A stretch of DNA of 5,877 nucleotides from an uncultured Oscillospiraceae bacterium (GTDB lineage Bacteria; Bacillota; Clostridia; Oscillospirales; Acutalibacteraceae), in NCBI GenBank assembly GCA_902462665.1, contig CABQCM010000103.1, positions 1-5,877 of the forward strand, in the 5' to 3' direction. Below, piece after piece: positions 5,648 to 5,877 of the stretch. The notes under the pieces were generated by a model. That model had not been told where the DNA came from. It did not search any database and saw only the letters and a list, made by a program, of their open reading frames with translations. Both the position numbers and the translations under genes were made by a program. Every line of letters starts with the position of its first letter. Positions within the stretch are counted from its first letter, which is position 1.

Positions 5648-5877
5648 TTAAAAGCACCAATCCAGAATTTGAGCGCATACCTGCTCGGTCAGTGCATCGG
5701 TGACTTGATAATCGGTACATTGCTTATAATACTGTTCCAGCTTGCCGTGCAAGGTATTGGCGTCCCGCAGCAAAATTACCGCGTCGTGCACCAATTCTTC
5801 CATGGCGCGGCGGTTAAATCGCAGATGCTGCTTGTAAGCGGCAATGTCATCCGTCCTGCGAAACCGCCGGGCATGAA
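5648..5877 (-). CDS. C-terminal fragment of an unidentified protein, possibly a PRK06851-type P-loop ATPase
   Basis: An open minus-strand frame enters from the right edge and gives 75 residues ending at TAA (5648-5650). The reading is supported by the strong terminator that follows directly and by the lack of open alternatives in the other minus frames. The fragment is largely helical and charged, with AAYKQHLRFNRRAMEELV followed by LLRDANTLHGKLEQYY. The segment with LHxxLExYY near the C-terminus resembles, from memory, the end of PRK06851-type nucleotide kinase/ATPase proteins of Clostridia, but no P-loop or catalytic residue falls inside the window. Treat the product as hypothetical. The gene converges on the DUF3737 gene with 51 bases between stop codons. 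The protein ends in Trp-Cys-Phe and contains no visible membrane segment. Confidence 0.72.
   Translation of the reverse strand, partial: HARRFRRTDDIAAYKQHLRFNRRAMEELVHDAVILLRDANTLHGKLEQYYKQCTDYQVTDALTEQVCAQILDWCF

Noticed and set aside
1..5877. Search for a defence island, toxin-antitoxin pair, prophage, insertion sequence or CRISPR array
   Set aside because: No transposase, integrase, repeat-spacer pattern, terminal inverted repeat or paired small genes were found; the genes read as ordinary chromosomal functions.

Overview
The window looks like ordinary chromosomal DNA from a Gram-positive anaerobe of the class Clostridia, most likely near Oscillospirales/Ruminococcaceae. This rests on gene content (a second GyrB/ParE-type topoisomerase starting with the Clostridia-type KGAERVRKRPGVIFGSDG motif, a PflX-like radical SAM protein, an AlkZ-related protein), on strong AGGAGG-type ribosome binding sites, and on mixed base composition. 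I see no phage, transposon, CRISPR array, tRNA or rRNA.

Layout: positions 1-3604 carry three minus-strand genes, transcribed right to left. An AlkZ-related winged-helix protein (2537-3604) is followed after about 56 bases by a PflX-like radical SAM protein (1593-2480). After a 294-base gap with its own putative promoter and inverted repeats comes the 5' two thirds of a GyrB/ParE-type topoisomerase subunit (1-1298), cut by the window edge just before its Toprim domain. An AT-rich divergent promoter region (3605-3795) separates this block from two plus-strand genes: an unusually AT-rich nucleoside phosphorylase-family gene (3796-4563) and a DUF3737 beta-helix protein (4739-5596). At the right edge a minus-strand gene (5648-5877, C-terminus only) converges on the DUF3737 gene. 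The two 3' ends share a 20-bp hairpin that reads as an intrinsic terminator for the minus-strand gene and overlaps the last codons of the DUF3737 gene.

How they work together: the AlkZ-related and radical SAM genes are probably co-transcribed, but no shared pathway is evident. The topoisomerase gene probably has its own promoter. The two plus-strand genes each appear to have their own promoter. I found no convincing new multi-gene system. The points worth a second look are the regular 19-residue coil of the DUF3737 protein, the apparent loss of signature catalytic motifs in the AlkZ-related and nucleoside phosphorylase-like proteins, and several inverted or direct repeats at promoters.
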